DNA of 64,000 nt from Pterobdella sp. o SKG-2022 (lineage: Eukaryota > Annelida > Clitellata > Hirudinida > Piscicolidae). The notes under the pieces are model-generated. The model was not told the origin of the DNA, did not search any database, and worked only from the letters and a program-made list of their open reading frames with translations. A program made the position numbers and the translations under genes. Below are positions 1 to 12,356 of this stretch, one piece after another (positions within the stretch are counted from its first letter, which is position 1; every line of letters begins with the position of its first letter). Where the stretch lies: positions 23,256,850 through 23,320,849 of the forward strand of contig OZ038321.1 in assembly GCA_964035795.1 (NCBI GenBank), in the 5' to 3' direction.

Positions 1-1778
1 TTTTTGTCGTCTCTATCAAGTTATTATTTATAATAACCAGACCAACTAAACAACAATAATAAAGAAAGTAAAAATAATCATCGAATAATTAATAATATTA
101 ATGGTCAAAATCATTATTCTAAAAGTTTTAATGTCAAACAAGAAGTTATTTTTATAGTTTTTATATAATTTTCTACAACCTCCTCAAATCTGATTTGAGA
201 GTATATCGAGTAGACTGTAATGTGGGTTGGTGCCTGTTGAAAACGGAATCTTAATGAAACTTTCAACTGTGTTTTTTAATGTTTAGAAAATAACTGATAT
301 AGGGTTTTCGAATATCGATAACCTAATTGGATAGTTGTTGAAAACTGAAGTTTGAAAACATTAGCATCTAATGTTTTATGATAAGGCTATACTTATTGAA
401 AATTGTAGCTTTTCTTTTAAACAAATGTATGAATCCTCAATTGATGTTTTTAAAGTTTAATTGCTATAAAAAACATACATAAGGTGTCTCTGAAAAGTTA
501 TATTTTTATGTTACTATTTAAGTCAATAAATTATTTTTGTTTGAATAAAAAAAATGAGCATAAAAAAATAATAAAGATTAAAAATGGTGAATTTTTCCAT
601 TGTTCCCTCTTCAATGCGTTTCAAGATTTTGACAGCTCACTCAATTATTTATTCAAATAAAGATGATAAATAAAAATGAGTGATATTGACAAAATTGTTA
701 AAAAGTTGCGGAAATAAATTATTTAAAAGTTAATTCCACATTTTTAATAAGCAAATGAAGAATAAAAGCTAATTTTAAAAAATAATTTTTAAAAATTAAT
801 CATTAAAATTCAAAATGTAACTTAAATGAATTGAAGTTTTGGCAACAATAAAATTGGATGGCAGTTTTTTGATGCCAAAGAAAACAGTTTTGAACTACTC
901 ATGTGAACCAACAAAATGCCGGTTTTAATTGGACATTCATAAAACAGAAGTGGATGTTTAAATAAAAACATTTAGTGATTTCAAACATTCATAACAGATA
1001 GATAAAATCTTCAACTTAATCTATAATACTGCTTTAACCTTTAAATTTATCACTAAAAATCATTTAAAAAAAAAGCGATAAACTTTATAATGATTTTTGA
1101 TAAACATTGTTACAACGTAGATGAGAAAAGTTATGTCCAGTATGTGCTCAAGCTTGTATGTTTGGATCATTTTGTGTGATTATGAATAGCACTTAATACA
1201 TTCATTTGACAGTCTTACTCACCTTCTATGTTCTACACACAATAAACATACCCTTTCTGCGTTTCAACACGCCTGCCTGAATCACAGTTGTTTAATAAAA
1301 TATTTCATTCAGTTATTTTTCTTTTTTTTCCAGATAAATTTAAAATTAAAATCTGCACCTAATCTTTATATTGTTTCTAAATTCAGCTTTTCATTAACTT
1401 CTTATGTGTTTTTGAGAAGGGTCAGCTGTTTCTCGCATCCAGACCGTGATTTCCTATATGGGCACGAAAGGTCTTTATAGTCTCCAAAAAACTTGAAAAC
1501 TCACCTATTCTGAACAAACCATCAACCTGATAAACGCCTTCACCTTTTACTCAATATGATGGATGAAATCCTTCAATCGTACCTGAACGAGAAGTTGTTG
1601 CCCAAAGATTTACTTGTGACTTCCATTTTATTAATATGAGAAATAGCGGATGTTTGAAAATTTTACTTTTCAAAAGTTGAAATATTGATAAGATAAAAAT
1701 CTCTAAAAATAATAATAAAAAAAATAATAATATAATAACAATAATATAATAATAATAATATATAATAATAATAATAAG
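1..1778. other. AT-rich spacer with no recognised gene
   Basis: This stretch is AT-rich DNA full of stop codons. The only open piece I noticed is a short plus-strand stretch near 1556-1639 that starts ATGATGGATGAAATCC and has no recognisable similarity. From about 1708 to 1778 the sequence is imperfect (ATA)n, and it leads directly into the retroelement fragment that follows. Confidence 0.6.
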
Positions 1779-1789
1779 GAAAAGCAGAG

Positions 1790-3616
1790 GAACAGGATAT
1801 CAGTTATACATAGACAAGATGATACTGAAAGAGGTAAAAACGAGAAAGAAAAATCTAGCAATAGGCTGGATTGATTACCAAAAAGCGGTCGATATGCTGC
1901 CCCACTCCTGGATAATAGACTGTCTTTTTTCACTTGGGCTGAATAAAAAACTGACAACCTTCTTGCAATCCACAATGAAAAACTAGCGGGTAGAATTGAC
2001 CTGTAACAATGAAAACCTGGGTGAAGAAGAAATAAAGAGAGGAATATTCCAAGGAGACTCATTATCTCCACTTTTGTTTGTGATAGCCCTCATTTCTCTA
2101 ACGCAGATACTGAAAGCTACAAGACATTGTTACAGCTTTGCAAATAAGGAAAAGATCAACCATCTACTCTATATGGATGATCTCAAACTGTATGCCAAAA
2201 CCGAGGAAGAACTCGACTCACTAGTACAGACAGTAAGAGTTTTTAGTGAAGATATTGGCATGAAATTCAGTATCGAGAAGTGTTCAATGTTAGTAATGAA
2301 AAGAGGGAAAAAAGTTAAATCAGACGGAAATAAGCTACCCGACGACACAGTAATGATAGCATTGAGAGATGGAGAAGGATACAAGTACCTGGGTATATTA
2401 CAAGCTGACGATTTACAGAAAAAAAATGAAAATCAAACTCCTCAATGAATACAAAAGAAGAGTGCGGAAGATTGTTAAGACAAAACTGAATGGAAGAAAT
2501 ATTGTTAAGGGTACTAAGACTTGGACCATCCCTGTTTTGAGATATTCAGCGCCTTTTCTTAGTTGGACAAAGACTGAGCTTCAGTCAATAGATGGGAAAA
2601 CAAGGAAACTCTTTAAAATGCATAATGGACTGCACCCACGAAGTGATGTAGATAGGTTATATATACCAAAGAAAGTCGGCGGACGAGGACTGGCAAATGC
2701 TGAAGATACTGTTATCTTGGCCAAAATCAGCCTTGAGGATCACATCAAAAAAAGCGATGAAAGACTTTTATGTGCAGCTAGAGGTGATTTTGAAAATCCA
2801 GTAATTGCCACAGTGAAAGATATGAAGAAAAATATTCAAGATGAGAGAATAAAAAAATGGAAGAAAAAAAGAATGTATGGACAGTTCTTAAGGGATACAT
2901 TGGCAAAAGTAGACAAAGAGTTAAGTGAGAGATGGCTGAGAAAAGGCGATTTGAAAATCCAAACTGAGTCACTTTTATGTGCGACGCAAGAGCAAGCCTT
3001 GAGAATTAACTATCTCAAATTCCATATAGATAAAACAGCTAATAGCCCACTGTGTAGAATGTGCGGCAACAAAGGTGAAACCGTTCAACACATAATCTGA
3101 GAATGTGAGAAGCTCGCTCAAAAAGAGTACAAGAGACGTCACGATAACGTTGCTAGAAGACTCCATTGGGACTTGTGTAAAAAAAATGGATTAAAATGCA
3201 ATGTAAAGTGGTACGAACATGAGCCAGATAGTGTTGTGGAGAATGATGACATAAAGTTGCTATGGGACTTCAATATACGATGTGACAATATGATAGAAGC
3301 CCGTCGACCTGACATTGTCGTTTTACACAAAAAGGAGAAAGAATGCTTGATTGTGGATGTTGCTGTACCTGGAGACTGCAGAATCAAGGGAAAAGAAAAA
3401 ATTGATAAGTATCAGGATCTGCGAAGAGAAGTTAGCAGACAATGGCAGCAAAAGAAAGTGCATGTGATACCAATTTTAAGTGGAGCCCTTGGAAGTATAA
3501 GCAAGAACTTCATAGGCTTTCTCCACCAATTAGAAATTAATACAAATATGGGAGATTTGCAAAAAGTGGCATTACTCGGTACCGCAAGAATCTTGAGGAA
3601 AGTTCTGGAGCTGTAG
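1790..3616 (+). pseudogene. Broken reverse transcriptase / restriction-like endonuclease ORF
   Basis: Reading through the breaks gives, in order: an RT palm motif DYQKAVDMLPHSWI near 1880, FQGDSLSPLLF near 2050, the catalytic YMDD box at about 2169-2180, and FS-DIGMKFS-EKC near 2260. A Cys-His finger (C-X2-C, then His and Cys) follows near 3056-3110, and then an endonuclease-like stretch, RPDIVV...CLIVDVAVPGD, near 3303-3372 with the PD...D pattern. The reading frame is interrupted by TAG at 1984-1986, by a frame change in the A8 run near 2418-2425, and by TGA at 3098-3100. After that stop the same frame stays open to 3616. Its role was target-primed reverse transcription; it is now a pseudogene. 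Identification as an RT is secure, but the exact clade is less so. Confidence 0.8.
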
Positions 3617-3703
3617 GCAGACTTTGTAAGACTCTGGTCATTAGTTATGACTCGTTTAACTAAAATTTTCTCTGCAAAATGCTTGATAGATTTCATAAAA
3701 TAA

Positions 3704-3975
<272 letters not shown>

Positions 3976-4330
3976 AAACTTACTCCAAACTTACAGCGTT
4001 GATAATAGCTTTAAATACAAATATGTACGCATTTATTGATGGCATATTCCATAATCTTCTTTTAATTTTTATTTTATTTTTTTTTTAAATTTATAAAAAT
4101 TTTGCAGTGAAGTTTATTTTTAGGAAAACAATGTATGATCTTTTTTCCATCTTTTTAAACTTCGAAATAAGACATTGGTTAGATGCGTTTATTTTCGATT
4201 CAGCAAATTAGCCTAGTCGAAAACGATATTATTAACTGAGCATAACTTTATTTTATCAACTAAGCAGTTTTTTATTTAAAAATTTAACCTATTGGAAACT
4301 AGCATGCATTTAAACAAAAACTAAATTTAT

Positions 4331-5968
4331 TTGATGAATTTGAGATTGTCTATGGTCGATAATATGTCCGCCATCGAAATAATTTGTTCCGAGATTGATT
4401 CTATTCAAGCAGCTCTCAACACGTTAAAAAGTAATGTGTTGAACTTAATAAAGCCTGAGAAACCTTCGGTTCCAAAAAAAAGGGGGCGAAAGCCGAAGAC
4501 TATGACCACCTCAGCTCCTTCACTTTTCTCGCCTACCACATCTTCTTTGACTACTTCTTATCCTTCAACTACTTCACTTTTTTCGACCACTACATTTACT
4601 TCAACTACCACATCTCCCTCAAGCACTTCAATCTTCTTAACTACTACATCTCCTTCGACTGCCTCAATCTCCTTGACCACTACATCTCCTTCAACTAACT
4701 CTTCATCCCATGCAATAACTCCACTCCTCTCAACTACTCCATCTTCTTCATCAAGCTCAACCTCAACAACTATGACCACTTCTCCAACTTCATCCACAAG
4801 CATGACATCAATTTCAACTTCTCCATCTCCTGCTTCTACTACTACATTTTCTTCAACTAACTCTTCATCCCATGCAATAACCCCACTCTCTTCAACAACT
4901 CCATCTTCTTCATCAAGCTCAACTTCAACAACTATGACCACTTCTCCAACTTCATCCACAAGCATGGCATCATTTTCAACTTCTCCATCTCTTGCTTCTA
5001 CAACAACTACTTCATCTCTTAGTTTAATTAATAATTTTCCATCATTAATTTCACTAGAATCATTTTTACCAATCAATACAATCACATCTACTCTTACTTC
5101 TAACTCACCTCAACCTACTTACAGCACTATTGTTAAGTCAAAAAACAAGCACACCCTTTCCTCTCCACCCACTAACAAAATCTCACACTCATTCCCCCCC
5201 AACCAACATATGAACCAGCTTATCAAGAAAACTCCACCAATAATTAAATATTTGACTAAAATTACTTCCACCATAGGTGAGACTCCAAGCGAGCTCTGCA
5301 GAAGATTGGTTTCATCCATTAACCTTTCTAAGCAGACCTTTAAGTCTTATCCCAAGCATGTTCGTGAGTCTACTGATGCCGTTGTCTGGGAAGCTGACTC
5401 TGCTGATTTGCTCAAAGATGCCAAACTTTTTCTTTCCTCTCTTCCCAACATCCGCCTTCATGACCCAATTCTTTTAAACCCAACAATTACTGTTCTGGGT
5501 CTACCGACATGGGTTTCGGATAAAGAACTGGAAACCTCTCTCAATCTTCTCTTTCCATCTGCTCATCCCAGTGCTCTTCGTGCCTTCAGACAGAGGCCTA
5601 ACGCACGAAACCCTTCTACCCGTGATTGGCTTATCCAAGTTCCAAGCACTGTTTTTCCCACTCTGATCAAGTCCAAGAATATTCACCTCCCTTTTGGTAG
5701 ATTTCCTTTCCACTCCCGTGTTCACCCTACTAGATGTCTGAATTGTCAGACTTACGGCCATAATATAGCTAAATGCCACAACCCTAGAGTATGTGAGCAC
5801 TGTGGCAAAGACCATCCGTCTGACAACTGCTCTAGATCTTCTCTTCCCTTCTGTGTTCCTTGTTTTAGATCAAATCGTCCTTGCCATGACCATGTCACCA
5901 CATCCTCTTCTTGTCCGGTGTACAAGCAACAAGTGCGACTTAAGATGGGGCGTACGGCCTGGCAATGA
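4331..5968 (+). CDS. LINE ORF1 protein with CCHC zinc knuckles
   Basis: The product is 545 residues. Residues about 1-50 are a helical-looking N-terminus ending in a basic PKKRGRKPK patch. Residues about 55-240 are an extreme Ser/Thr linker. The linker contains a 162-bp tandem duplication (4691-4852 and 4853-5014), which is 54 codons per unit. The C-terminal half carries a globular region and then zinc knuckles near residues 470-500: CLNCQTYGHNIAKC (C-X2-C-X4-H-X4-C), CEHCGKDHPSDNC, and a third Cys/His cluster. Such proteins bind LINE RNA and act as nucleic-acid chaperones in the ribonucleoprotein; that role is known for the family and not shown here. Its TGA stop lies in the same frame as ORF2. 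Confidence 0.85.
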   Translation: MMNLRLSMVDNMSAIEIICSEIDSIQAALNTLKSNVLNLIKPEKPSVPKKRGRKPKTMTTSAPSLFSPTTSSLTTSYPSTTSLFSTTTFTSTTTSPSSTSIFLTTTSPSTASISLTTTSPSTNSSSHAITPLLSTTPSSSSSSTSTTMTTSPTSSTSMTSISTSPSPASTTTFSSTNSSSHAITPLSSTTPSSSSSSTSTTMTTSPTSSTSMASFSTSPSLASTTTTSSLSLINNFPSLISLESFLPINTITSTLTSNSPQPTYSTIVKSKNKHTLSSPPTNKISHSFPPNQHMNQLIKKTPPIIKYLTKITSTIGETPSELCRRLVSSINLSKQTFKSYPKHVRESTDAVVWEADSADLLKDAKLFLSSLPNIRLHDPILLNPTITVLGLPTWVSDKELETSLNLLFPSAHPSALRAFRQRPNARNPSTRDWLIQVPSTVFPTLIKSKNIHLPFGRFPFHSRVHPTRCLNCQTYGHNIAKCHNPRVCEHCGKDHPSDNCSRSSLPFCVPCFRSNRPCHDHVTTSSSCPVYKQQVRLKMGRTAWQ

Positions 5969-5983
5969 AGGCCTGCCTTACTC

Positions 5984-8860
5984 ATGCACCCTCAAAATCC
6001 ATCTCCTTTTGTGAAGTTTGGCCTTCTCAATCCCCGTTCCACTCGCAACAAATCCACTCTTATCCTGGACGCGATCTCCACTCACTGTTTCGATATCCTT
6101 GCATTGACTGAAACGTGGATCCCGGAAGATGCTGACAATGTCACAAAATACGACATTGTTCCCCCAGGTTACCATGTTCTACATTCTCATCGTTCTAGTG
6201 GAAAACGCGGTGGTGGTATTTCTTTGATTTCCTCCAACTCCGTTAAACTGACACTTGTAAAATCTGAAATACACTCTTCCTTTGAAGCATTAACTGCCCA
6301 AGCCTCTTTCCTAACACGTTCCTTAACCATTTCTGTTATTTACCGCCCTCCTAACTCAAGTAATTTTATTCGTGAACTCACAGCTCATCTTTATTTTCTT
6401 TCTTCGACATTCAATCATTTCATAATGGCTGGAGATTTTAATACCCCTAATTGTCATCATCTTGATAATCCCCTTAATATTCTTTTGCGAGAGCACGGTT
6501 TGATGCAGCATATTAACTTTCCAACTCACAGACTTGGCAATACTCTCGATCTTGTTATCACACCTGCTTCTCTCTCTCATCTTATTTCTGACCCTGTCAG
6601 CGAAATTTTTGAATCTGATCATTTCCTTATTTCGTGCCGTCTTAACCTCGCACGGCCCCACCTTTCACCTCATCGTGTCACTTCTCGGTCTTTCATGAAT
6701 CTCAACTTGGCCGGCTTTGGAAAGGATGTCAATTTTATAAGCGATTTACTTATTAATTCTCCAATCTCTAAGGTTGATGACTTTGTTAGTTCCATGGACA
6801 AATTGTTTCTTTCGCTGATGAATTCTCATGCTCCTTTACGCAGTCATACTTTTCGCCCCAGCTTCCATTCACACTTTCATCTGTCTGAAAATGCTCTCTC
6901 TGCCAAACGCCGAAGAAGGAAAATCGAGAGACAGATATCCAGTCTCCGAAAGCTTTGTGTGCAAGTCCCTGATGATCTTTTACAGGAATTCCGTATTTCA
7001 CGTAAACTCGCCCGCGCCGCCATTAACAAGTCACGTGCTGATTATCTTAATCTATCGCTATCTTCAGCGACACCTAACTCCAAAGCCTTTTGGAAAACGG
7101 CGAACTCCATACTTCACAGGTCTCCTCCACTTCCTCCGCGGACTCCTGCGGAATATGATCTTTTTGTTGAAAACTTTAGCACTTTTTTCAAGACTAAGAT
7201 TGAGTTGATTCATAGCTCGCTACCGATCACTAATCTTCCCCGTCAGCCCTCCTTAACTGACAGTGATCAATCAAATCTCTCATTTTTCTCACCTCCTAGT
7301 GTTGATGAAATCATCAAATTGATCAATTCTCTCCCAAATAAATCCTCACCTTTAGATATAATCCCTGTTTTCCTGCTTAAGCAGTTTTCCGGCATCTTTG
7401 CCTCCATTATATGCAAACTTTCGGCTCTTTCCTTTTCACAGGGTATTTTTCCAACTTCATTCAAAACGGCGCAGGTAACCCCTTTACTGAAAAAATATAA
7501 TCTAGACCCCATGCAACCATCCAATTATCGTCCTATTTCAAACCTCAGCACCATCTCAAAGATCTTAGAAAGGGTTGTTCTCAAGAGATTATCCTCTCAT
7601 GTTTCTGTACTGCGTAACTTCAACCTTTTCCAGTCGGCGTATCGCTCACATCACTCAACGGAAACTGCGCTTTTGTACATCACTGACAGCCTCCGCAATA
7701 TCTGTGCTACCGGGTCTGCGGCCGTCTTAGTGTCTTTAGATATTTCAGCAGCTTTTGACACCATTAATCATCCAAATATGCTGCATATCCTTGAAGACTA
7801 CTTTCACATTTCTGGCATTGCTTTATCCTGGTTTCAGTCCTATCTTTCCGAACGCAAGCAATTTGTTAAGATAAGCTGCTCTTCCTCTACCCCTGTCTCC
7901 CTTCGTTTTGGTGTTCCTCAAGGTTCTGTTCTTGGGCCCATAATCTTTTCTCTTTATACTTCTCCTATTAGCGAGATCATACAGAAGCACGACGTTCTAT
8001 ATCATCAGTTTGCTGATGATATTACCCTCTTTACAGGCGCTTCTTACCTTGATCCTCATCCCAGCCTCACTAAGATATCTGAATGCATCACTGAGCTCAA
8101 TCTTTGGTTTTCTAACAATCACCTCATGTTGAATCCTAACAAAAGCGAAGTGATGTTTGTCGGCAGTCCCATACTCCTTTCCAAATCCAATCTTCCCACT
8201 GAAGTAATCTTTGACAGCACTACTCTTTCCGTAACGTCCAAACTGAAGATACTAGGTGTAACTCTTGATTCTAGACTCAACTTTACACACTTTGTCTCTC
8301 AGATCATACAATCATCCAACTTTCATCTCCATGCGATCAGACAGGCACGCAAGTTCCTACCCTTTGACACTGCCGTTGCTCTGATCATCTCTTTAGTTCT
8401 TTCAAGGATTGATTACTGTAACTCTCTTCTTTGTCGACTCCCGAACTGTCTTATTTCTAAGTTGCAATCTCTCCAAAATCGCGCTGCTAAAACCGCTCTT
8501 CAAGCCGACTACTATTCTTCATCTCACACCTGTCTCGATCGCCTCCATTGGCTGCCGGTCGTACTAAGAGCCCAGTTCAAGTTGCTATGGCTCACGGCTA
8601 ACATCTTATACTTTAATCAGCCAGCTTATTTATATGACCGTCTTTCCATCAGACAGACTTCTGAGTCTCTCAGGTCTTCCAACACTGGTTTATGCCTACA
8701 TCAGCCTGTCTCTTCTAAACCTTTCTTACATCGCTCCTTCTCGCATATCGCCCCTCACTTATGGAACTCTCTTCCACTTAATGTCCGTCTTTCACCTTCT
8801 CTTAAAATTTTTCGCAAGCGTTTAAAAACGCATCTTTATAGCCAAATTTCTTTCTCATAG
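5984..8860 (+). CDS. LINE ORF2: APE endonuclease and reverse transcriptase
   Basis: The product is 958 residues and uninterrupted. The endonuclease domain spans about residues 10-225: LALTETW near 39-45, AGDFNTPN near 147-154, and SDH near 210-212. These are the metal-binding and catalytic marks of APE-type enzymes. The reverse transcriptase covers about 450-720: NYRPISNLS near 513, SLDISAAFDTINH near 583, GVPQGSVLGP near 642, and the catalytic FADD at about 676-679 (8009-8020). The C-terminal segment (LSRIDYCNSLL, LHWLPV, HLWNSLP) is the usual end of CR1/L2-type proteins. The enzyme nicks target DNA and primes reverse transcription of the LINE RNA. I chose the ATG at 5984 because it lies 15 nt past the ORF1 stop in the same frame and just before the endonuclease domain. 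Confidence 0.92.
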   Translation: MHPQNPSPFVKFGLLNPRSTRNKSTLILDAISTHCFDILALTETWIPEDADNVTKYDIVPPGYHVLHSHRSSGKRGGGISLISSNSVKLTLVKSEIHSSFEALTAQASFLTRSLTISVIYRPPNSSNFIRELTAHLYFLSSTFNHFIMAGDFNTPNCHHLDNPLNILLREHGLMQHINFPTHRLGNTLDLVITPASLSHLISDPVSEIFESDHFLISCRLNLARPHLSPHRVTSRSFMNLNLAGFGKDVNFISDLLINSPISKVDDFVSSMDKLFLSLMNSHAPLRSHTFRPSFHSHFHLSENALSAKRRRRKIERQISSLRKLCVQVPDDLLQEFRISRKLARAAINKSRADYLNLSLSSATPNSKAFWKTANSILHRSPPLPPRTPAEYDLFVENFSTFFKTKIELIHSSLPITNLPRQPSLTDSDQSNLSFFSPPSVDEIIKLINSLPNKSSPLDIIPVFLLKQFSGIFASIICKLSALSFSQGIFPTSFKTAQVTPLLKKYNLDPMQPSNYRPISNLSTISKILERVVLKRLSSHVSVLRNFNLFQSAYRSHHSTETALLYITDSLRNICATGSAAVLVSLDISAAFDTINHPNMLHILEDYFHISGIALSWFQSYLSERKQFVKISCSSSTPVSLRFGVPQGSVLGPIIFSLYTSPISEIIQKHDVLYHQFADDITLFTGASYLDPHPSLTKISECITELNLWFSNNHLMLNPNKSEVMFVGSPILLSKSNLPTEVIFDSTTLSVTSKLKILGVTLDSRLNFTHFVSQIIQSSNFHLHAIRQARKFLPFDTAVALIISLVLSRIDYCNSLLCRLPNCLISKLQSLQNRAAKTALQADYYSSSHTCLDRLHWLPVVLRAQFKLLWLTANILYFNQPAYLYDRLSIRQTSESLRSSNTGLCLHQPVSSKPFLHRSFSHIAPHLWNSLPLNVRLSPSLKIFRKRLKTHLYSQISFS

Positions 8861-8937
8861 CCCTTCTGATTAGAACAGCGCCTCTCCAGCAAACCTAGTT
8901 TGCAAACTGCGCGCCCTACAAATACAAATACAAAATG
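8861..8937 (+). other. LINE 3' UTR hairpin and hexamer tail
   Basis: The short UTR contains AGCGCCTCT, then a small stem-loop formed by GCAAAC-CTA-GTTTGC, then GCGCGCCC, and ends in repeated ACAAAT. The AGCGCCTCT box recurs in two other LINE 3' ends in this window (near 27915 and 48075). This is probably the structure recognised by the element's own RT, which is an inference. Confidence 0.6.
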
Positions 8938-11900
8938 AATCATTTTGGAAATAAGGTTAAACTCTGGGAATAGTTGGAACTGTGCAACCAAGTTCAATTA
9001 ACAAAAGACCAACCTGATAAGTGGAAAAACGCTTGATTTTCTACAAAACCTCTCAAACTCTTAAGAGCTTCTTTAGTATCCTGGTCATCATCATTAGTTA
9101 ACACCAAATTCCATTTACAATTGTGCTTAATATGAATTTATTGAACTTTCGTTTTAATTTTTTTTATGACTTTGCAATATTTCATTTTTTTTATTATATT
9201 CTTTGGTATTTGTTTATAAAGTAAAAAACCCTAAAAAAAATAGAAATTTTCAAAGCAATCCAGCCCACCTCAATTATGATGTCTTTCTCTGCATCCGCGT
9301 CTAAATTGCGACGCTGTTTGGATTATTATTAATGATTATCCTATTATTTTTCTTATTTTGCGCTTTTATTATTATTTTCCCAATTATTAGTTTTTTACTA
9401 GGCTAGTCTTTTATTATTCTTATATTATTAATGTTATGATTAGCTTTATTTTTCTTTTTATTGGTATAAACTATTTTTATTATTAATATCATTATTTTTT
9501 GATTATATATTTTATATGTTTAGTCTGATATTAATTTACCTGGATAAAAATTATAGTCTTGAAATCTAGCGTTCAGTGTTCAGATAAAAAGTGTTTAAGG
9601 CAGAAAAAGGGTAAAAAAGATTACAATGGATTAAAAGGCTGGTTTTTTGATATTTCATTTTTATCTGATTAATGACATTTGGTTTCACTCTTGAAGTAAA
9701 CTTAAAATAAAATTCAAATTGTCAAATATTTGAAAAAAATATATTAAATGGTTTTGGGGTCAAAATATTTTATTTATAATGTTAATTAATTAAATCTGAA
9801 TAAATTAATTAAAGCATCAAATTAATAATTTCGCATAAAGATTTTCTCGAGTAAGAGATCATTAATAGAAATTATTTAACAATAATTTGCCACACTCTTT
9901 TTATTATATTTAATATCCTAATTATCATTAGATAGTAATAAAAATTTGCTCACTATATAACTATAACAATGATTTAAAACAAAGTTAAATTTTTTCGAAA
10001 ATTTTAGTTTGAATAAAAGCAAAGTATCAAAAAAATTGTCTCATTTTATGAAGTTCTTTATAACAATATTAATAGTATTCTTTTCTTCTTCTCATTTCAT
10101 TTATTCTTTGCATCAATAATAGTACTCAAACAGGAATCGACACTTCATTAAAGAAAAGTTTGGCTTTTGTCTTTAGTAATTGAATGCTAATTACAGGCAT
10201 AAAATGCAATTATAAATACTGAAGCATACAAATCTATTATCTTTCAGTGTTTATGTTTGATGAGTGAATAACTTTGAAAAGTTTTGCTGGAACAAATATT
10301 ATGTTCTGTGTTTAATCTGCTATTAGGATTACTTGTTTGAGAGTTATTTCTAAGTGCTTCGACTTTAAATAGAATTTTTTTGAAGATTGGTCATAAAAAA
10401 GTGTCTTTTAATAGAAATTTTAAAAATATAACGTGGAAAAGTTTTTGAAATTTTAATTTGGAATAATATTGGTAAAATTATGAAAAATTAATGATTTAAA
10501 AAGGTTAATTAATTAAGAGTTATATTAAAATGAGATTTTCAAAAATTTTCAAATGAAATTAATATTGGAAATTTTTTTAAAAACTTTTGATGAATTTTAC
10601 TTTGAAGTGCAGGATACTTAACAAAGTTACTTGACATAGTCACTTAAGAAATCCTAAAAATATTACAGAACAAGACAAAAAAATTATCAAGAGACTTAAT
10701 CCTGAAAAATCATAAAAAAATAGAACTAATAATAGTAATAATAACAATAATGATAAAGAAAAAAGAAAAAATAATAGAAATAAAAATAAAATAAATATCG
10801 ATTAAACCTACTCTAACCTACCCACTGAGACTCAAAGCTTGTGCGTCCAAGTAATTCGAAATAATATTGTCTTATCATTATGTAATTTTTTATCGTTTTT
10901 TATTCATATCATTCCAAATCTTCCCTTTGAGAAAGTTCTCAAAGAAGGTAAAACTGATAAATTATTTCAGCTAAAAAAGTAATTTTAAAATTGATTGTTA
11001 ACTTTTTAAATTATTTGCCTCTAAATGTGAATGAAAAAAATTTATTTTAATTATTGTTTCAGATATTGAAAAGCTTCGTGTTATCGTAAAAATTGATTGC
11101 GTTTTATAATTAACATACTTATGAAAAAGTCAAAAAAAAGCTCAAAAAGTTTCAAATTTGAATAAATTATTTAAATTATCAAACGCTACAAATTTTTCCA
11201 TAAATTAAGTTTTAAACACTCTTAACTATACTATTATTAATCGCAGCAAGCTATTGGATTGAAGTAATATTGAAGATAAAGCTTATTAAGTCTATGAATG
11301 TTTGAGCTTAATAATATAGAGAAGTGCACTTTAATAATTAGATTAGTACATAGAGAATGGTATTTATTACTTATTATTAGTATGAGTTATTCGAAATGAA
11401 ATTGAAGTGTCCAAAAACTATGAAGATCTATTATGAGACAATTATATTCACAAGGATTAATGATCTATTAGTTAAAAATTGTATATACAAGAGCATGATT
11501 TAAATAAAGAATTTTGTTAAAAGTCCTAAATACTGTGTTTGAAGCCTTTCATTACAATTTACAATAAACCATTAATAAATTTAATAGACTATTGTTAAAA
11601 CTTTTCATATCTTTCATACATTTTATCTCGATTAATAGCTAACCTTTGAGACGTTTTAGATTCTGTTTTTGTTATTTTAGCACGTTAATTTTATACTCTA
11701 GTTTTAGTTTCAAAATAATATAATAGTATTTAAAATGTCTTGAGAATTGTTATGCAGATGATTCATAGTGGACGATTTTTATGTTTTCGATAAAAAATTT
11801 TGTAAATATTTTTCATTTTCCATCATTTTACTTTTTTAAAAATAAATGACTATTAATCTAAAATTATTAATTTCGAAGTTACATTTTCACATATGAAAAA

Positions 11901-12236
11901 GTGCTACTATTAATAGTCTTTACGTAATGTCTATTTTGATGCTTATTAACATAAGCTAAAGATGAATAAAACATAAATAATGTAAATTATTGTTAGGGTT
12001 GTTTTGCCATTATTATAGTATCCATAGCTTCACTATACTTTATATACATTTAATAACTCCTTTTTATTCTTTTCAAATATATAAGAAGAAACCAACGATA
12101 AAAAAAAGCTGTGGCTAATCTAATTTTACCTCGATATATTTTATATTTAAAATTTAAAAATAAAGCTAATTTTTAAAGAAAAAAAAACACTTGAAATACA
12201 ATTTAACATTCAAATTTCCGTAACAAAAAAAAACAT
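8938..12236. other. AT-rich spacer upstream of the phosphatase gene
   Basis: I see no supported gene in these 3.3 kb. Composition is strongly AT, with short ATT/ATA runs near 9320-9500 and 10720-10800. Promoter and 5' UTR of the gene that follows must lie at its right end, but no motif there is convincing. Confidence 0.6.
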
Positions 12237-12356
12237 TTGATGCCTTCAAAAATTACACCTAAGCTCAATATCACTTTGACCGTCACAAAATTCAACAGCT
12301 TTTATGTCATATTCATAACTTTTATAAACTACATTCATTTATTAACAAAGTACACA

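Larger units (their letters stand above)
4200..8937 (+). mobile_element. Near full-length CR1/L2-like LINE with two intact ORFs
   Basis: The element has a short A/T-rich leader, ORF1 (4331-5968), 15 nt of spacer, ORF2 (5984-8860) and a short 3' UTR. The UTR ends in a hairpin and the tandem hexamer ACAAAT. Both ORFs are free of stops, which suggests a recent insertion. The GC-richer, C/T-rich coding strand stands out from the AT-rich surroundings. The 5' boundary is approximate, set where similarity to the second copy at 18.5-19.2 kb begins plus some leader. Membership of the CR1/L2 group is inferred from APE endonuclease plus RT wording and from the short-repeat 3' end. Confidence 0.85.
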
